A DNA stretch of 64,000 nt from Gemmatimonadaceae bacterium (GTDB lineage: Bacteria > Gemmatimonadota > Gemmatimonadetes > Gemmatimonadales > Gemmatimonadaceae): positions 92,206 to 156,205 of the forward strand of contig DASUHB010000062.1 of NCBI GenBank assembly GCA_036273715.1, given 5' to 3'. Each line of letters opens with the position of its first letter. Position 1 is the stretch's first letter. The notes below the pieces were generated by a model. It was not told the DNA's origin. It saw nothing but the letters and a program-made list of their open reading frames with translations, and searched no databases. Below, in pieces: positions 27,699-35,440 of the stretch. The position numbers and the translations under genes were made by a program.

Positions 27699-28118
27699 AT
27701 GGCGGAGCTGGCTGTCGGTCATTGCGCTGAGTGCGCGGCACCATTCGCCTATCGCCTCATACACAATGGGTTCAACGAATCCGCCTATGCGTATTGCGAC
27801 CGTTGCGGCATGACCGCCCTCCTTGATGGCTGGTACGCGGACATTCCTCAGGCGGCGCACCTCGAGTTGCATCAGCGCATCAGCGCAGATATCGAGCCGT
27901 TCCTGCGATCGTGCGCGTGCGGCGGCCGCTTTACTGCCGGTGCGGTACCTCGATGCCCACGCTGCACTCATCCACTCGATCCCAATGACGTCGCCGACTT
28001 CATCGAGTCAAATGCTCCTGGCGCGAAGCAGGGTTGGCGATGGCAGCGGAACTGGGCTGGGCTTTACGCGATTGTCGTTGATGACCGCGTCGCACGTGAT
28101 CCGTGGCTTTCACCCTGA
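27699..28118 (+). CDS. Cassette gene: small zinc-ribbon-like protein
   Basis: Protein of 139 residues with four Cys pairs, CAEC (residues 10-13), CDRC, CACG and CPRC, as in tandem zinc ribbons. Between them is an acidic, aromatic region (ALLDGWYADIPQAAHLELHQRI), and the C-terminus is hydrophobic with two Trp (KQGWRWQRNWAGLYAIVVDD). I do not recognise a family. The ATG at 27699 lies 15 bases past attC 3; the longer frame from 27606 would overlap the site. Confidence 0.72.
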   Translation: MAELAVGHCAECAAPFAYRLIHNGFNESAYAYCDRCGMTALLDGWYADIPQAAHLELHQRISADIEPFLRSCACGGRFTAGAVPRCPRCTHPLDPNDVADFIESNAPGAKQGWRWQRNWAGLYAIVVDDRVARDPWLSP

Positions 28119-28135
28119 GACTCAAACCGGCTGAG

Positions 28136-28229
28136 GCCTAACGTACGTTGCCGACTGAACGTGCGACTGCGTTAGCTCGCTGGGCTCGCAAGTTGTGAAA
28201 TCGGCCGCGGCTGAACTGAGGCGTTGACT
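28136..28229 (+). repeat. attC: attC site 4
   Basis: 94 bases. R'' GCCTAAC (28136-28142). R' is GTTGACT (28223-28229), one position off GTTRRRY. The inner arms CGTTGCCGACTGAAC and GCGGCTGAACTGAGG pair less well than in the others, so the site may be weak. Confidence 0.7.
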
Positions 28230-28251
28230 AATGCATGGGGCGTGATGACCA

Positions 28252-28590
28252 ATGACCGACTTTGCGACCGGAGCAGTTGAGGCGAACGAAAGCGCGCAGG
28301 TGTTCTGCCGTGCGCTGGATGCGCATGACTGGTCGGCCCTCAGCGCCCTCGTTGATGAGGCCTCCCTGGACGACGAGAATGGCCAGGCCGGTCGTCACGA
28401 ACTTGCGCGTTCCCTCGCTGAGATCTTCGGTCCGGGTCCCTCTGCGCAGGTCTCGCGCACGTGGCTCGGTGTCGTCGCTGAACCGCCTGATCTGGCCGGC
28501 CTTCGGCGGCGACATGTATATCGTTGCTCGCGCGTAGAGATTCCGCACGAGCATAGTCTCACGTCGACCATCTTAGCGCGTGTAGGCTGA
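28252..28590 (+). CDS. Cassette gene: hypothetical protein of 112 residues
   Basis: Begins 22 bases after attC 4. The N-terminus (NESAQVFCRALDAHDWSALSALVDEASLDDE) resembles the first helices of SnoaL/NTF2-like proteins, but the rest does not follow that fold clearly and I assign no function. The C-terminus reaches the next degenerate attC. No ribosome-binding sequence is obvious. Confidence 0.5.
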   Translation: MTDFATGAVEANESAQVFCRALDAHDWSALSALVDEASLDDENGQAGRHELARSLAEIFGPGPSAQVSRTWLGVVAEPPDLAGLRRRHVYRCSRVEIPHEHSLTSTILARVG

Positions 28591-28611
28591 GCGGTTGCGG
28601 GTGCACTTGGC

Positions 28612-28618
28612 GTTAGGC
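28612..28618 (+). repeat. attC: Degenerate attC site 5 (only R' recognisable)
   Basis: GTTAGGC follows GGTGCACTTGGC, as at the right end of an attC, but no R'' was found upstream. It marks the end of the 112-residue cassette. Confidence 0.45.
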
Positions 28619-28641
28619 GGCAGGAGATCAGGAGACACTCC

Positions 28642-29349
28642 ATGTTAGGATGGTTCCGGAAGAAGCCCGCGTCGCCGGCAGCGCGGTCCGCTCCGCCGGC
28701 CCCGCCCACAGCGGGGCACCCGCTGCGCGAGCTCCTGTTCGGCGACTATCCGCTGGAGGCGTGGGCGCCCGGCGGCGACGCGCCCCGGACCGGGGAGCCG
28801 TGGACGCGATTCGCCGACGCGCTCGCGCGGCGCGAGCGGGGCGACGTGACCGGCGCCCGGAACGCGCTCGCCGAGATCGTGCGCCAGCCGGGGCTCGAAT
28901 CGCGTCACCGCGTCCAGGCGTGGCATGCGCTCCGCGACCTGGGCCAGGACCCGCCGCCCACGGAGGCGAAGCACGTCTACGGCGTCGTCGTCGACATGCC
29001 GACGCCGGCGGGGCTCGACACGCTCGCCGCGTACGAGGACCGTTCGGCGCGCTTCCTGAGCCACGGTGGCGGGGCCGTCGTCTGGGAGCATCCCGACGCC
29101 TCGCTCGACGCTGCGGTCGACGCGCTGCTGGCAGCGGGCCGCGCCCTCGTCGGACCGATCGGCCCGTGGGCGGGTGTACGGCCTCCGCTGCCACCGGGCG
29201 AGGCGCGCATCAGCATCCTAACGCCCAGCGGACTACACTTCGGGCAGGGGCCGGTCGGCGTATTCCGCGGAGACGCGCGAGCGGCGCCGGTCCTGGCGGC
29301 GGCGACGGCGCTCATGCAGGCGCTCATCACGAAGGCCGTGCCCCGTTGA
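28642..29349 (+). CDS. Cassette gene: hypothetical protein of 235 residues
   Basis: Alanine- and proline-rich protein with a very GC-rich sequence and a good ribosome-binding site (AGGAG before ATG 28642). It begins with MLGWFRKKP and a proline-rich linker, then a helical region (WTRFADALARRERGDVTGARNALAEI) and two alpha/beta segments (AKHVYGVVVDMPTPAGLDTLAAYEDRSARFLSHGGGAVVWE). There is no signal peptide and no known motif. GC content is clearly higher than in the neighbouring cassettes, so this cassette has a different origin. Confidence 0.75.
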   Translation: MLGWFRKKPASPAARSAPPAPPTAGHPLRELLFGDYPLEAWAPGGDAPRTGEPWTRFADALARRERGDVTGARNALAEIVRQPGLESRHRVQAWHALRDLGQDPPPTEAKHVYGVVVDMPTPAGLDTLAAYEDRSARFLSHGGGAVVWEHPDASLDAAVDALLAAGRALVGPIGPWAGVRPPLPPGEARISILTPSGLHFGQGPVGVFRGDARAAPVLAAATALMQALITKAVPR

Positions 29350-29354
29350 GCGCA

Positions 29355-29406
29355 GCCTAACGAATCGTTGACGATGACGAAGCGGCGCCCGCTCTCCGCG
29401 CCTAAC
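29355..29406 (+). repeat. attC: Partial attC site 6 (two R''-like copies)
   Basis: GCCTAAC occurs at 29355-29361 and again at 29400-29406. No proper right end pairs with either; GTTAGCC at 29585 is a possible but distant R'. The site looks rearranged. Confidence 0.4.
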
Positions 29407-29589
29407 TCACACGAATCATCGGAAGGACGATTGATGACGGACGTGAAAGAGTTTGGCTCGACCACGATCGTCTCGGGCCCATCGTGGACTGGACACGGGT
29501 TTACCGAGCCCAAAGCGCACTCGTTCTGGCTCCAGTTCTGTTGTCTTTCTCGCATTCGGGATTCCTTTGCAGCAGAGCCGGAGCGTTAG
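29368..29589 (+). CDS. Possible small cassette ORF of 73 residues
   Basis: Short frame that starts inside the partial attC and stops in GTTAGCC at 29587. The protein (TMTKRRPLSAPNSHESSEGR onward) resembles nothing known to me. It is listed because a cassette of about 480 bases would otherwise hold no gene; it may not be translated. Confidence 0.25.
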   Translation: MTMTKRRPLSAPNSHESSEGRLMTDVKEFGSTTIVSGPSWTGHGFTEPKAHSFWLQFCCLSRIRDSFAAEPER

Positions 29590-29653
29590 CCAGACAATTG
29601 TTGCGCCTCGGTTTCATGTACTATTGAGATGCCGCGACGTGGTTGTCCCGAGG

Positions 29654-29734
29654 AAGGCCGGCGCAGTGGGTTCGATTCCCACGCACGTTATTGGGCGCCG
29701 GAACCTTGGCCGGGTTCGAGTCCCGGGCGGCCTT
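29654..29734 (+). other. Structured, tRNA-like segment with two T-arm-like hairpins
   Basis: AAGGCCG (29654-29660) and CGGCCTT (29728-29734) are complementary ends of an 81-base segment. Inside lie GTGGG-TTCGATT-CCCAC (29666-29682) and CCGGG-TTCGAGT-CCCGG (29710-29726), both with the consensus of a tRNA T-arm (GTTCRANYC loop). GGCGC at 29660 can also pair with GCGCC at 29695. No acceptable anticodon arm was found, so it is not a normal tRNA. Confidence 0.4.
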
Positions 29735-29838
29735 TGGACGGATCAGCAGGGCTATGTTCCAATTCCTCGATGCGGTCCAGAGGAGCGACCTAGACGGCGA
29801 AAACGATCCCGTCCGCCGCCGCCTGGCAAACGGAAGTT

Positions 29839-29907
29839 ATTGAACAGCTTGGAGCTGCGCCGCAAACGACAATGAGATGTCCTTGCAGCTCGACTCTGGC
29901 GTTAGGC
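29839..29907 (+). repeat. attC: attC site 7
   Basis: 69 bases. R'' is ATTGAAC (29839-29845), R' is GTTAGGC (29901-29907). AGCTTGGAGCTGC pairs with GCAGCTCGACT across a short loop. The size is typical of mobile-integron sites. Confidence 0.75.
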
Positions 29908-29947
29908 GGCCGACACCGGTTACACCGCGACAGAGGGGGTCTTCGTC

Positions 29948-30556
29948 ATGGATGCAGCCGACACGAGGAGCCGATTCGCCGCTCTCGGCGCGTCACGCGT
30001 CCCAAGCGCGCCGTCGGCGGACAGTCGGCGCGCGGTGACGCGACGCTGGCAAGGCCCGCGTTTCGCCGCAACGATGGTCGGTCTGTCACTTGGCGTACTC
30101 GGCCCGCGGCTCTCGGCACAGACCGCCGCCGACACCGCGGCCGTCCGCGGCGTTGTCCACGATGAGATCACGGCCTGGGATCATGGCGATGCGACCGCCT
30201 ATTCGCGTCACCTCGCGCCTAACGCAACGTTCACGAACATCCGCGGCCAGTACTTCACCGGCTATGCCGGCTTTCTCCACCAGCACGAGACCATCTTCAA
30301 AGGCATTTTCAAGCACACGACGTTGCAGCAGGACATCGTGTCGCTCCGCTTCCTGGGTGCCGATGTCGCCGTTGTCGAAGTGCTGACGGCGGTCAGCGGC
30401 GTGACGCAGGCCCGTCCAGGCATGACCTTCGACCAGCGTGGGCGTTTGCGCACGCGCTTGCTGCAGATTCTCGCCAAGCAGGCCGGCGAGTGGAAGGTCG
30501 TGGCCTATCACAATATCGACGTGAAACCCGGGGTACCTGTCCCCGATCCGCGGTGA
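29948..30556 (+). CDS. SnoaL-like (SgcJ/DUF4440-type) protein, last cassette or host gene
   Basis: Protein of 202 residues. A 60-residue N-terminal stretch includes a hydrophobic signal-like segment (FAATMVGLSLGVLGPRLSAQ). A DUF4440/SnoaL domain follows: VVHDEITAWDHGDATAYSRH, VSLRFLGADVAVVEVLTAVSG, and GEWKVVAYHNIDV. Enzymatic role unknown. It has a heptamer copy inside (30216), unlike the true cassettes, so it may be resident DNA beyond the array. GTTAGGC at 30618 follows it but no matching R'' was found. Confidence 0.78.
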   Translation: MDAADTRSRFAALGASRVPSAPSADSRRAVTRRWQGPRFAATMVGLSLGVLGPRLSAQTAADTAAVRGVVHDEITAWDHGDATAYSRHLAPNATFTNIRGQYFTGYAGFLHQHETIFKGIFKHTTLQQDIVSLRFLGADVAVVEVLTAVSGVTQARPGMTFDQRGRLRTRLLQILAKQAGEWKVVAYHNIDVKPGVPVPDPR

Positions 30557-30628
30557 CGGCCAGCGGACAAGTCAGCGTCTGCTGCGTGCCGTGGGACTGC
30601 CACGATTCGACTCACTCGTTAGGCAACA

Positions 30629-31969
30629 ATGCAGACATCGACTCGCCTCGATGACGGTGCTCGCTCGGATGCGACGTTCCGGCGACTCGAACGCGATTTG
30701 GCGGGGCTCGGCGCGCCGACCGGGCACGGCGCCCCCATGGCGTTCTGGGTGCCCGGCCGCATCGAGGTGTTGGGCAAGCACACGGACTACGGCGGGGGAC
30801 GAAGCCTGCTCTGCGCCGTCGAGCGCGGAATTTCGGCGGTGGCCCGCATCCGCGATGCCGATCCGCCTAACGCGCCACGCGTGCGCATCCGTGATGCCAA
30901 GCAGAACCTCGTCGCCGAGTTCGACGTCTCGGCCGACATCCCGGCAGCGCCCGGCACGTGGTCGAATTATCCGATCACCGTCGCGCGCCGCATCGCCGCG
31001 AATTTCGGCGGCCCGCTGCGCGGCGCCGACATCGTCTTCTGGAGCGACATTCCACACGCCGCCGGCGTGAGCAGCTCGAGCGCGCTCGTCGTCATGACGT
31101 TCCTTGCGTTAGGCGCAGCGAACGATCTCGAGGCGCGGCCGGCCTACCGCGACGCCATCCGCGGCGCCGATGATCTCGCCGGCTACCTGGGCGCGGTCGA
31201 GAACGGACTCGACTTCGCCGCGCTGCGCGGCGATCAAGGCGTCGGCACCTTCGGCGGCAGCGAAGACCACACCGCCATTCTTGCCGCACGCCGCGACGCG
31301 CTCGTGCAGTATCGGTTCTGCCCGGTCACGTTCGAGCGCGCGATTCCCATGCCCCGCGACGCCATATTTGTCGTCGCCTCGAGCGGCGTGCAGGCGGAGA
31401 AAACGGGCGCGGCACTCGAGCGGTACAACGACGTCTCGCGCCGCCTGCAGGTTGCACTCGCCTGCTGGCGCCGCGCCACCGGTCGCGCCGACGCGTCGAT
31501 GGGCGCCGCGCTCGCCTCGGCCCCCGACGCCCGCGAGCGCGTGTTGTCTACGTTAGGCAGCGAGCACGACCACGAGTACCCGCCGGCATCGCTCATCGAG
31601 CGCGTCGAGCAGTTCGACACCGAAACCAACGATATCATTCCAGCCGCCGGCGACGCGCTCGCCCGCGGCGATCTCGCCGCGTTCGGCGCGCAGGTCGCCC
31701 GCTCCCAGCAGGGCGCCGAGCAGGCGCTCCACAACCAGATCCCCGAGACCGTCGCCCTCGTACGGCACGCGCTCGCACTGGGGGCATATGCCGCATCGGC
31801 CTTCGGTGCCGGTTTCGGTGGGAGCGTGTGGGCGCTCGTCAACCGCGACTTGGCCAGTGAATTCAGGGATCGTTGGGCCGTCGCCTACCGCACCGAGTTC
31901 CCCGAGGCGGCCCCGAGGTCCGAATTCTTTACGACCGGCGCCGGCGCGGCAGCGGCGCGGCTCGCATGA
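30629..31969 (+). CDS. Galactokinase-like GHMP kinase
   Basis: GHMP-superfamily sugar kinase of 446 residues. The sugar-binding signature GRIEVLGKHTDYGGGRSLL is near residue 48, the ATP-binding motif AAGVSSSSALVV near residue 150, the acidic DQGVGTFGGSEDHTA and the C-terminal GAGFGGSVWALV complete it. The order fits galactokinase, though galacturonate or arabinose kinases cannot be excluded. Together with the GH35 enzyme, the transporter-nucleotidyltransferase fusion and the GH-D enzyme it makes a galactose-salvage set, now separated by the integron. Confidence 0.86.
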   Translation: MQTSTRLDDGARSDATFRRLERDLAGLGAPTGHGAPMAFWVPGRIEVLGKHTDYGGGRSLLCAVERGISAVARIRDADPPNAPRVRIRDAKQNLVAEFDVSADIPAAPGTWSNYPITVARRIAANFGGPLRGADIVFWSDIPHAAGVSSSSALVVMTFLALGAANDLEARPAYRDAIRGADDLAGYLGAVENGLDFAALRGDQGVGTFGGSEDHTAILAARRDALVQYRFCPVTFERAIPMPRDAIFVVASSGVQAEKTGAALERYNDVSRRLQVALACWRRATGRADASMGAALASAPDARERVLSTLGSEHDHEYPPASLIERVEQFDTETNDIIPAAGDALARGDLAAFGAQVARSQQGAEQALHNQIPETVALVRHALALGAYAASAFGAGFGGSVWALVNRDLASEFRDRWAVAYRTEFPEAAPRSEFFTTGAGAAAARLA

Positions 31970-32070
31970 AACGCTCCAATCACCGTGTCAAATCGCTGTG
32001 CGAAAAGGCCGCCTCTCCTTGTCCGTTGGACCCGGCGCGCACAATGTAGAGGCTCACGGCCGGGAGCCTC

Positions 32071-35019
32071 ATGATTCAACTCGACATGTTGGGTGCAGTT
32101 GCGCTACGCGCTTCGGACGGCCGCGAGTTTCGGCCGGTCCTCGCCCAACCCAAGAGGCTGGCCGTGCTCGCGTATCTCGCCGTCGAGTCCGCGCATGGAC
32201 CGCAGCGGCGAGATCGGCTGTTCGCGCTCTTCTGGCCGGAGCTCAGCCAGGCTCAGGCGCGCCAGGCGCTCCGGCAATCGATCTATTTCCTGCGCCGTTC
32301 GTTGGGCGCGCAGGTGCTCGTCAACCGCGGCGCCGACGAAATCGGCCTCGATTCCGGCGTGCTGCAGTCCGACGTGCGCGCCTTCATCGACCATCTCGAC
32401 AGCGGCCGCCTCGATGAAGCGCTCGCGCTCTATCGCGGCAGCTTTCTCGACGGATTCTTCATTGCGGACGCCTCGCCGGAATTCGAGCAATGGCTCGACG
32501 CGACACGCGCCCAGCTCGAGCGACGCACGATCGATGCGGCATGGTTGCTCGCCGACTCCGCCGAGCGGTCGGGGAATGGAGCCGAGGCCGTCCGTTGGGC
32601 GAGGTTCGCCGTGCGCGTCGCGCCCACCGAAGAGCGATCGCTGCAGCGACTGGTCGCGCTGTACGATCGGCAGGGCGACCGCGCGGGCGCCGTGCGAGCA
32701 TACGCCGAATTTGCGCAACGACTCGACGCCGAGTTGGATGTCGAGCCGTCGGCGGAAACGCAGGCCTTGGTCGACGCGATCAGATGCCGCTCGGCGGCGA
32801 TCGCCCCGGCCGCCACTGCGCCGGCGCTGCCGGGTGGGACGCCGCATGATCACGGCGCCGGCGCCGGCGCGACGCAGCCTAACGGGAATGAGGCGCTCGC
32901 GGCCCCGGCCGCGGCCCGGGCCTCCCGGCCTGTGCGGCGATGGTTCGGCATTCGCCGCTCATCATTCACCGCGGGCGCCGGCGCTGCCGTAACGCTCATC
33001 GCCACGACGCTGCTCCTCCAGGCGCACGCTGCGCACCGGCCGCCGCCGGTCGTCGCCGTTGGATGGATCCAGGACCCGAGCGGCGCCGATACCGGCTCGA
33101 CGGTGCGCACGTTCGCCGAGCTGCTCGCCACCGATCTGGCGCGCGTGCCGGGACTCCACGTCGTGAGCCACGCGAGACTCTATGACGTCCTGAGCCAACT
33201 CGGCGCGCGCGCCGCGACACCGTCGGCGATCTCCGACGCTGCACGACACGCGGGAGCAGAGGATCTGATCGAGGCCGTGCTCTCGCAGGGACCCGACTCC
33301 GCGCATCCGCTGCGGCTCGACGTTCGCCGTGTGGATTTGGCGAGCGGTATGTCGGCGCCGGCCCGCTCGTTCAGCGGCCGATCGATTTCGGAGCTTGCCG
33401 ACCGCGCGACAGCCGACGTGGCTGCGGAGTTCGAGCTCAGCGCGCCCGCCCAACCGTTAGGCGATGTCACGACCACGTCGCTCGCCGCCAGAAGCCTGTA
33501 CGAGGAAGGGCTCCGCCGCTACTACCAGACCGACCTGTCGTCGGCCGCCCAACTGTTTCACGCCGCGCTGAGGCAGGATTCGACGTTCGCGATGGCGGCG
33601 TACTACGCGGGGCTGTCAGAGGCGGATAGCGGACTCGCGGCCCGACGCGACCTGCTGCGTGCGCTGCGGTTGGCAGATCGCGCATCGGATCGCGAGCGAC
33701 TCATCATTCGATCCGCGTGGGCGTTCCAGACGAACGATCCCGCGCAGCTGGCGGTCGCCGAATCGCTCGCCACGCGCTATCCCACCGAGCCCGGCGCGGA
33801 GCTGGCTGTCGGCCGCGCGGCTGCGTGGACGGGGAAATTTGCCGATGCGATCCCGCATCTGTGGCGCGCCGTTAGGCTCGACTCGCTCAGTCTCAGCGGT
33901 CAGGGCCCGTGGTGCCGCGCGTGTGAAGCGCTGAGCACCGTGATCGGCTCGTACAACGCCATGGATTCGATGCGGGCAGCCGAAAGGACCGCGCGTCTCT
34001 GGACCAGAATGCAGCCACGGGCATCCGGCGCCTGGTGGGCGCTGTCGGACGAGTTTGCGCGTGAGGAAGAGTACGACAGCGCCCTGGCCGCTGAACGCGT
34101 CGCCGAACGATACGCGGGGAACGGATTCAATTACGTGGTGCCGCGCGTGGTGCTGGCCTTGCGCGCCGGGCGATTCGCCGCCGCCGATCAGATGCTGTCC
34201 GGCCGCGCGCAGTACGGGAACCACGCCGTGCGCGATGACGCGCTCTGGTGGTCGGTCATGAGCTTGCGCAACCAGGGCAGGCTGCACGAGGCACTCGGGG
34301 CCGCGCGTGAAATGGCGCGCGTCATGAATGACGAGCCGCCGGGGTTGACCACGCCACAACCGCTTGCTTCGCTTGCTGCCGCGCAGGTGCTGTTCGAAGC
34401 CGGGCGATATCGGGAGGCAGCGCTGCTGTTCGACTCCATCGCCAACTATCCGTGGCGTTCATCGCCGGACTTTCCGCGCGAGGCGCCGGGCCTGGTGGCG
34501 CGGCATCGCATTTGGATGACGACGCAGGAGGCGACCGCGCTGGCGGCAGCGGGCGACACGACGCGCCTAACGGCGATCGCGGACAGCGTCGAAGTGTGGG
34601 GTCCGCGGAGCGCCTTTTTTCGCGACCGCTCGCTCGTCCACTATGTGCGTGGCCTGCTCTGGTCCGCGCGCGGGCAGTTAGGCAAGGCCGAAGCCGAGTA
34701 CCGGATGGCCCTCGTGTCGCGCAACGAAGACTACAGCCGCATCAACCTCGAGCTCGGGAAGACGCTCGTCGCCGAGAACCGTCCGCGCGATGCGATCCCG
34801 ATCCTCGAAGGGCCGCTGCACGGCCCGGTCGAAGCGTCGAGCTATTACCTGACGTTCGCGCAACTGCATGCGACGATCGGTGTCGCGTTCGATCGCGCCG
34901 GCCAGGCGGACAGCGCCATCGCACACTATCGATGGGCGCTTGCCGCGTGGCACAACGCGGATCCGGAGTTGCGTCCGCAGGTGGACGCCATCACACGGCG
35001 GCTGCGCGCGCTCCGTTAG
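32071..35019 (+). CDS. SARP-type transcriptional activator with BTAD and TPR domains
   Basis: Protein of 982 residues. Residues 1-90 form an OmpR-like winged helix (KRLAVLAYLAVESAHGPQRRDRL, ARQALRQSIYFLRRSLG). Residues 95-245 are a bacterial transcriptional activation domain with DVEPSAETQALVDAIR at the end. A single membrane helix near residue 310 (AGAAVTLIATTLLLQAHAA) separates the DNA-binding half from a periplasmic part: a TolB-like segment followed by TPR repeats (EEGLRRYYQTDLSSAAQLFHAALRQDSTFAMA). Gemmatimonadota carry many such membrane-bound SARP regulators. ATG 32071 follows GGGAG. Confidence 0.88.
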   Translation: MIQLDMLGAVALRASDGREFRPVLAQPKRLAVLAYLAVESAHGPQRRDRLFALFWPELSQAQARQALRQSIYFLRRSLGAQVLVNRGADEIGLDSGVLQSDVRAFIDHLDSGRLDEALALYRGSFLDGFFIADASPEFEQWLDATRAQLERRTIDAAWLLADSAERSGNGAEAVRWARFAVRVAPTEERSLQRLVALYDRQGDRAGAVRAYAEFAQRLDAELDVEPSAETQALVDAIRCRSAAIAPAATAPALPGGTPHDHGAGAGATQPNGNEALAAPAAARASRPVRRWFGIRRSSFTAGAGAAVTLIATTLLLQAHAAHRPPPVVAVGWIQDPSGADTGSTVRTFAELLATDLARVPGLHVVSHARLYDVLSQLGARAATPSAISDAARHAGAEDLIEAVLSQGPDSAHPLRLDVRRVDLASGMSAPARSFSGRSISELADRATADVAAEFELSAPAQPLGDVTTTSLAARSLYEEGLRRYYQTDLSSAAQLFHAALRQDSTFAMAAYYAGLSEADSGLAARRDLLRALRLADRASDRERLIIRSAWAFQTNDPAQLAVAESLATRYPTEPGAELAVGRAAAWTGKFADAIPHLWRAVRLDSLSLSGQGPWCRACEALSTVIGSYNAMDSMRAAERTARLWTRMQPRASGAWWALSDEFAREEEYDSALAAERVAERYAGNGFNYVVPRVVLALRAGRFAAADQMLSGRAQYGNHAVRDDALWWSVMSLRNQGRLHEALGAAREMARVMNDEPPGLTTPQPLASLAAAQVLFEAGRYREAALLFDSIANYPWRSSPDFPREAPGLVARHRIWMTTQEATALAAAGDTTRLTAIADSVEVWGPRSAFFRDRSLVHYVRGLLWSARGQLGKAEAEYRMALVSRNEDYSRINLELGKTLVAENRPRDAIPILEGPLHGPVEASSYYLTFAQLHATIGVAFDRAGQADSAIAHYRWALAAWHNADPELRPQVDAITRRLRALR

Positions 35020-35048
35020 GCGCATGGTCGGATGCCGACCGGCGGTGC

Positions 35049-35440
35049 ATGATCCTCCCTTCCGATGGCGGCGAAGACGCGACGACCGTGCGGGAGTTCG
35101 ATCTTGCGTTAGGTCGACGGCGGGTTCGTCCTGCCGCGCGGCAAGCAAACGTTCGCCTGGGAGGGCGAGGACACGCTGCTCGTCGCTCGCGAATGGAAAG
35201 CCGGCGACCTCACGTCATCCGGATATCCGTTCATCGTCAAGCGGCTCGTGCGCGGTGAACCGCTCGACAACGCGACCGACGTCTTTCGTGGTGCCGCAAC
35301 CGACGGCGGCTACGGCGTGTCGCCGTTTTCGCTCGCGTCGTTCGATCTGGCCTTGGCCAACGCGCATCCCGACAGGCTCGGGCCGGTCCCGATCTTCGAA
35401 CCGGGACCGCGGGAATCACGTATTCGCGCGGAAGCTCATG
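35049..35440 (+). pseudogene. Fragment of an S9A prolyl oligopeptidase propeller
   Basis: The translation shows SDGGEDATTVREFDLALG, then one base later in another frame GGFVLPRGKQTFAWEGEDTL, LLVAREWKAGDLTSSGYPF and LVRGEPLDNATDVF. This order is the beta-propeller of S9A prolyl oligopeptidases. The frameshift lies at about 35110-35116, beside GTTAGGT. Both ends of the gene are missing and no catalytic domain follows, so it is a relic. Confidence 0.75.

Larger units (their letters stand above)
24904..29907 (+). mobile_element. Integron cassette array
   Basis: About seven gene cassettes, all read in the plus direction, follow the attI-like site. They are separated by attC sites at 25771, 26684, 27549, 28136 and 29839, with degenerate junctions at 28612 and 29355. 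Each complete attC starts with a GCCTAAC-like R'' and ends with a GTTRRRY-like R', and the bases inside pair imperfectly. Cassette genes include a dehydrogenase, a broken Nif3 protein, a methyltransferase, a zinc-ribbon protein and unknown proteins. The sites differ in length (69-135 bases), so the array looks old or assembled from several sources. Confidence 0.88.

Noticed and set aside
29453..29875. Plus-strand frame of 140 residues in the gene-poor cassette
   Set aside because: It runs through the T-arm-like segment and attC 7 with no ribosome-binding sequence or protein-like pattern.
30557..30624. attC after the SnoaL-like gene
   Set aside because: GTTAGGC is present but no R'' or paired arms; the heptamer is common across the chromosome, so chance is likely.
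35100..35120. GTTAGGT as a heptamer copy
   Set aside because: One base differs; only exact copies were counted.
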